Below, one piece after another: positions 6,465-6,772 of a stretch of DNA of 6,772 bases. The position numbers were made by a program, and so were the translations under genes. The notes beneath the pieces are model-generated. The model ran no database searches. It was not told the DNA's origin and was given only the letters and a program-made list of their open reading frames with translations. Source of the DNA: Pseudomonadota bacterium (GTDB taxonomy: Bacteria > Pseudomonadota > Alphaproteobacteria > Acetobacterales > Acetobacteraceae); the NCBI GenBank assembly GCA_021808205.1, contig JAKBCD010000101.1, positions 1-6,772 of the forward strand, written 5' to 3'. Position 1 is the first letter of the stretch. Every line of letters starts with the position of its first letter.

Positions 6465-6772
6465 TCATTCTGAATCGATTGCGCTCTGGCGTGGCTTCTG
6501 GCCAGAATAGAAACGGAAAAAGTCAAATTCGCTGGCGCAGGCGACGTTCTGGAAACCGGTGCGTCGCAGCGCTTCCAACACGGCCTCGGGTGGTGCGTAG
6601 GCGGCAATGGTTTGCCAATGATACGCCATCAGCGCCTTGGCCTGGCGGTTGCGTGTCGCCAGCGCCGAAACAGCCGGAAGCACCCCGCCTATAAACACCC
6701 CCGCCGCTCGTCTCAGCGCCGGATGGGAGGGGGCGCTGACCTCCAGCAGCACCAGCTTTCCCCCTGGGCGCA
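6465..6772 (-). CDS. UbiE-like class I SAM-dependent methyltransferase, C-terminal end (5' truncated by window)
   Basis: The frame is open from the window edge to a TGA-type stop at 6465-6467 and gives about 102 residues. It begins with RPGGKLVLLEVSAPSHP, the motif that in UbiE/COQ5-type methyltransferases (LKPGGRLLVLEFSKP) follows the SAM-binding core. Then comes the usual helix ending in GGVLP, a segment YHWQTIAAYAPPEAVLEALRRTGFQNV matching the family's (Y..SI..FPP...L...L...GF..V), and a short tail. A GTG at 6750-6752 could be mistaken for a start, but the family motif extends upstream of it, so the gene surely continues beyond the window. The substrate is unknown: quinone precursors for true UbiE, but many relatives methylate other small molecules. 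It is separated from the epimerase by 138 bases on the same strand, so a shared operon is possible but not shown. Confidence 0.85.
   Translation of the reverse strand, partial: RPGGKLVLLEVSAPSHPALRRAAGVFIGGVLPAVSALATRNRQAKALMAYHWQTIAAYAPPEAVLEALRRTGFQNVACASEFDFFRFYSGQKPRQSAIDSE

Noticed and set aside
6287..6607. 106-residue - strand frame bridging the epimerase start and the methyltransferase end
   Set aside because: It overlaps two better-supported coding regions in another frame and has no recognisable family features.

Overview
The window is 6,772 bases of moderately high-GC, gene-dense bacterial DNA. Codon usage and gene families point to a Proteobacterium. I cannot fix the class: the signalling genes have their best-known relatives in Xanthomonas-type gammaproteobacteria, but DSF systems are scattered across several proteobacterial groups.

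Left part (1-3771) is a diffusible signal factor (DSF) quorum-sensing locus. On the + strand the 3' end of an EAL-domain cyclic-di-GMP phosphodiesterase gene overlaps, by ATGA, a complete 840-residue hybrid sensor kinase. That kinase has the RpfC layout: several membrane segments, HisKA/HATPase, receiver, Hpt. Converging on it from the - strand, with only 32 bases between the two stop codons, is a 323-residue crotonase with the hallmarks of the DSF synthase RpfF. From established knowledge of Xanthomonas, RpfF makes the cis-2-unsaturated fatty acid signal, RpfC senses it and also holds RpfF in check through its receiver domain, and RpfC passes phosphate to the HD-GYP phosphodiesterase RpfG to lower cyclic-di-GMP. 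There too rpfC and rpfF are convergent. Here the place just upstream of rpfC holds an EAL protein instead of an HD-GYP protein. This is the most interesting point of the window.

Middle (3772-4173) is a 402-base gene-free, AT-richer stretch upstream of rpfF. It holds a strong 16-bp-stem inverted repeat lying 52 bases before the rpfF start, a possible regulatory element of the signal synthase.

Right part (4174-6772) holds three - strand genes read from right to left: the 3' end of a UbiE-like SAM-dependent methyltransferase, an NAD-dependent sugar-nucleotide epimerase/dehydratase, and a family 2 glycosyltransferase. The last two fit the making of a surface or exported polysaccharide or other glycoconjugate. 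DSF and cyclic-di-GMP commonly control exopolysaccharide, so the neighbourhood makes functional sense, but a direct regulatory link is inference. I saw no tRNA, rRNA, CRISPR array, insertion sequence or phage gene.
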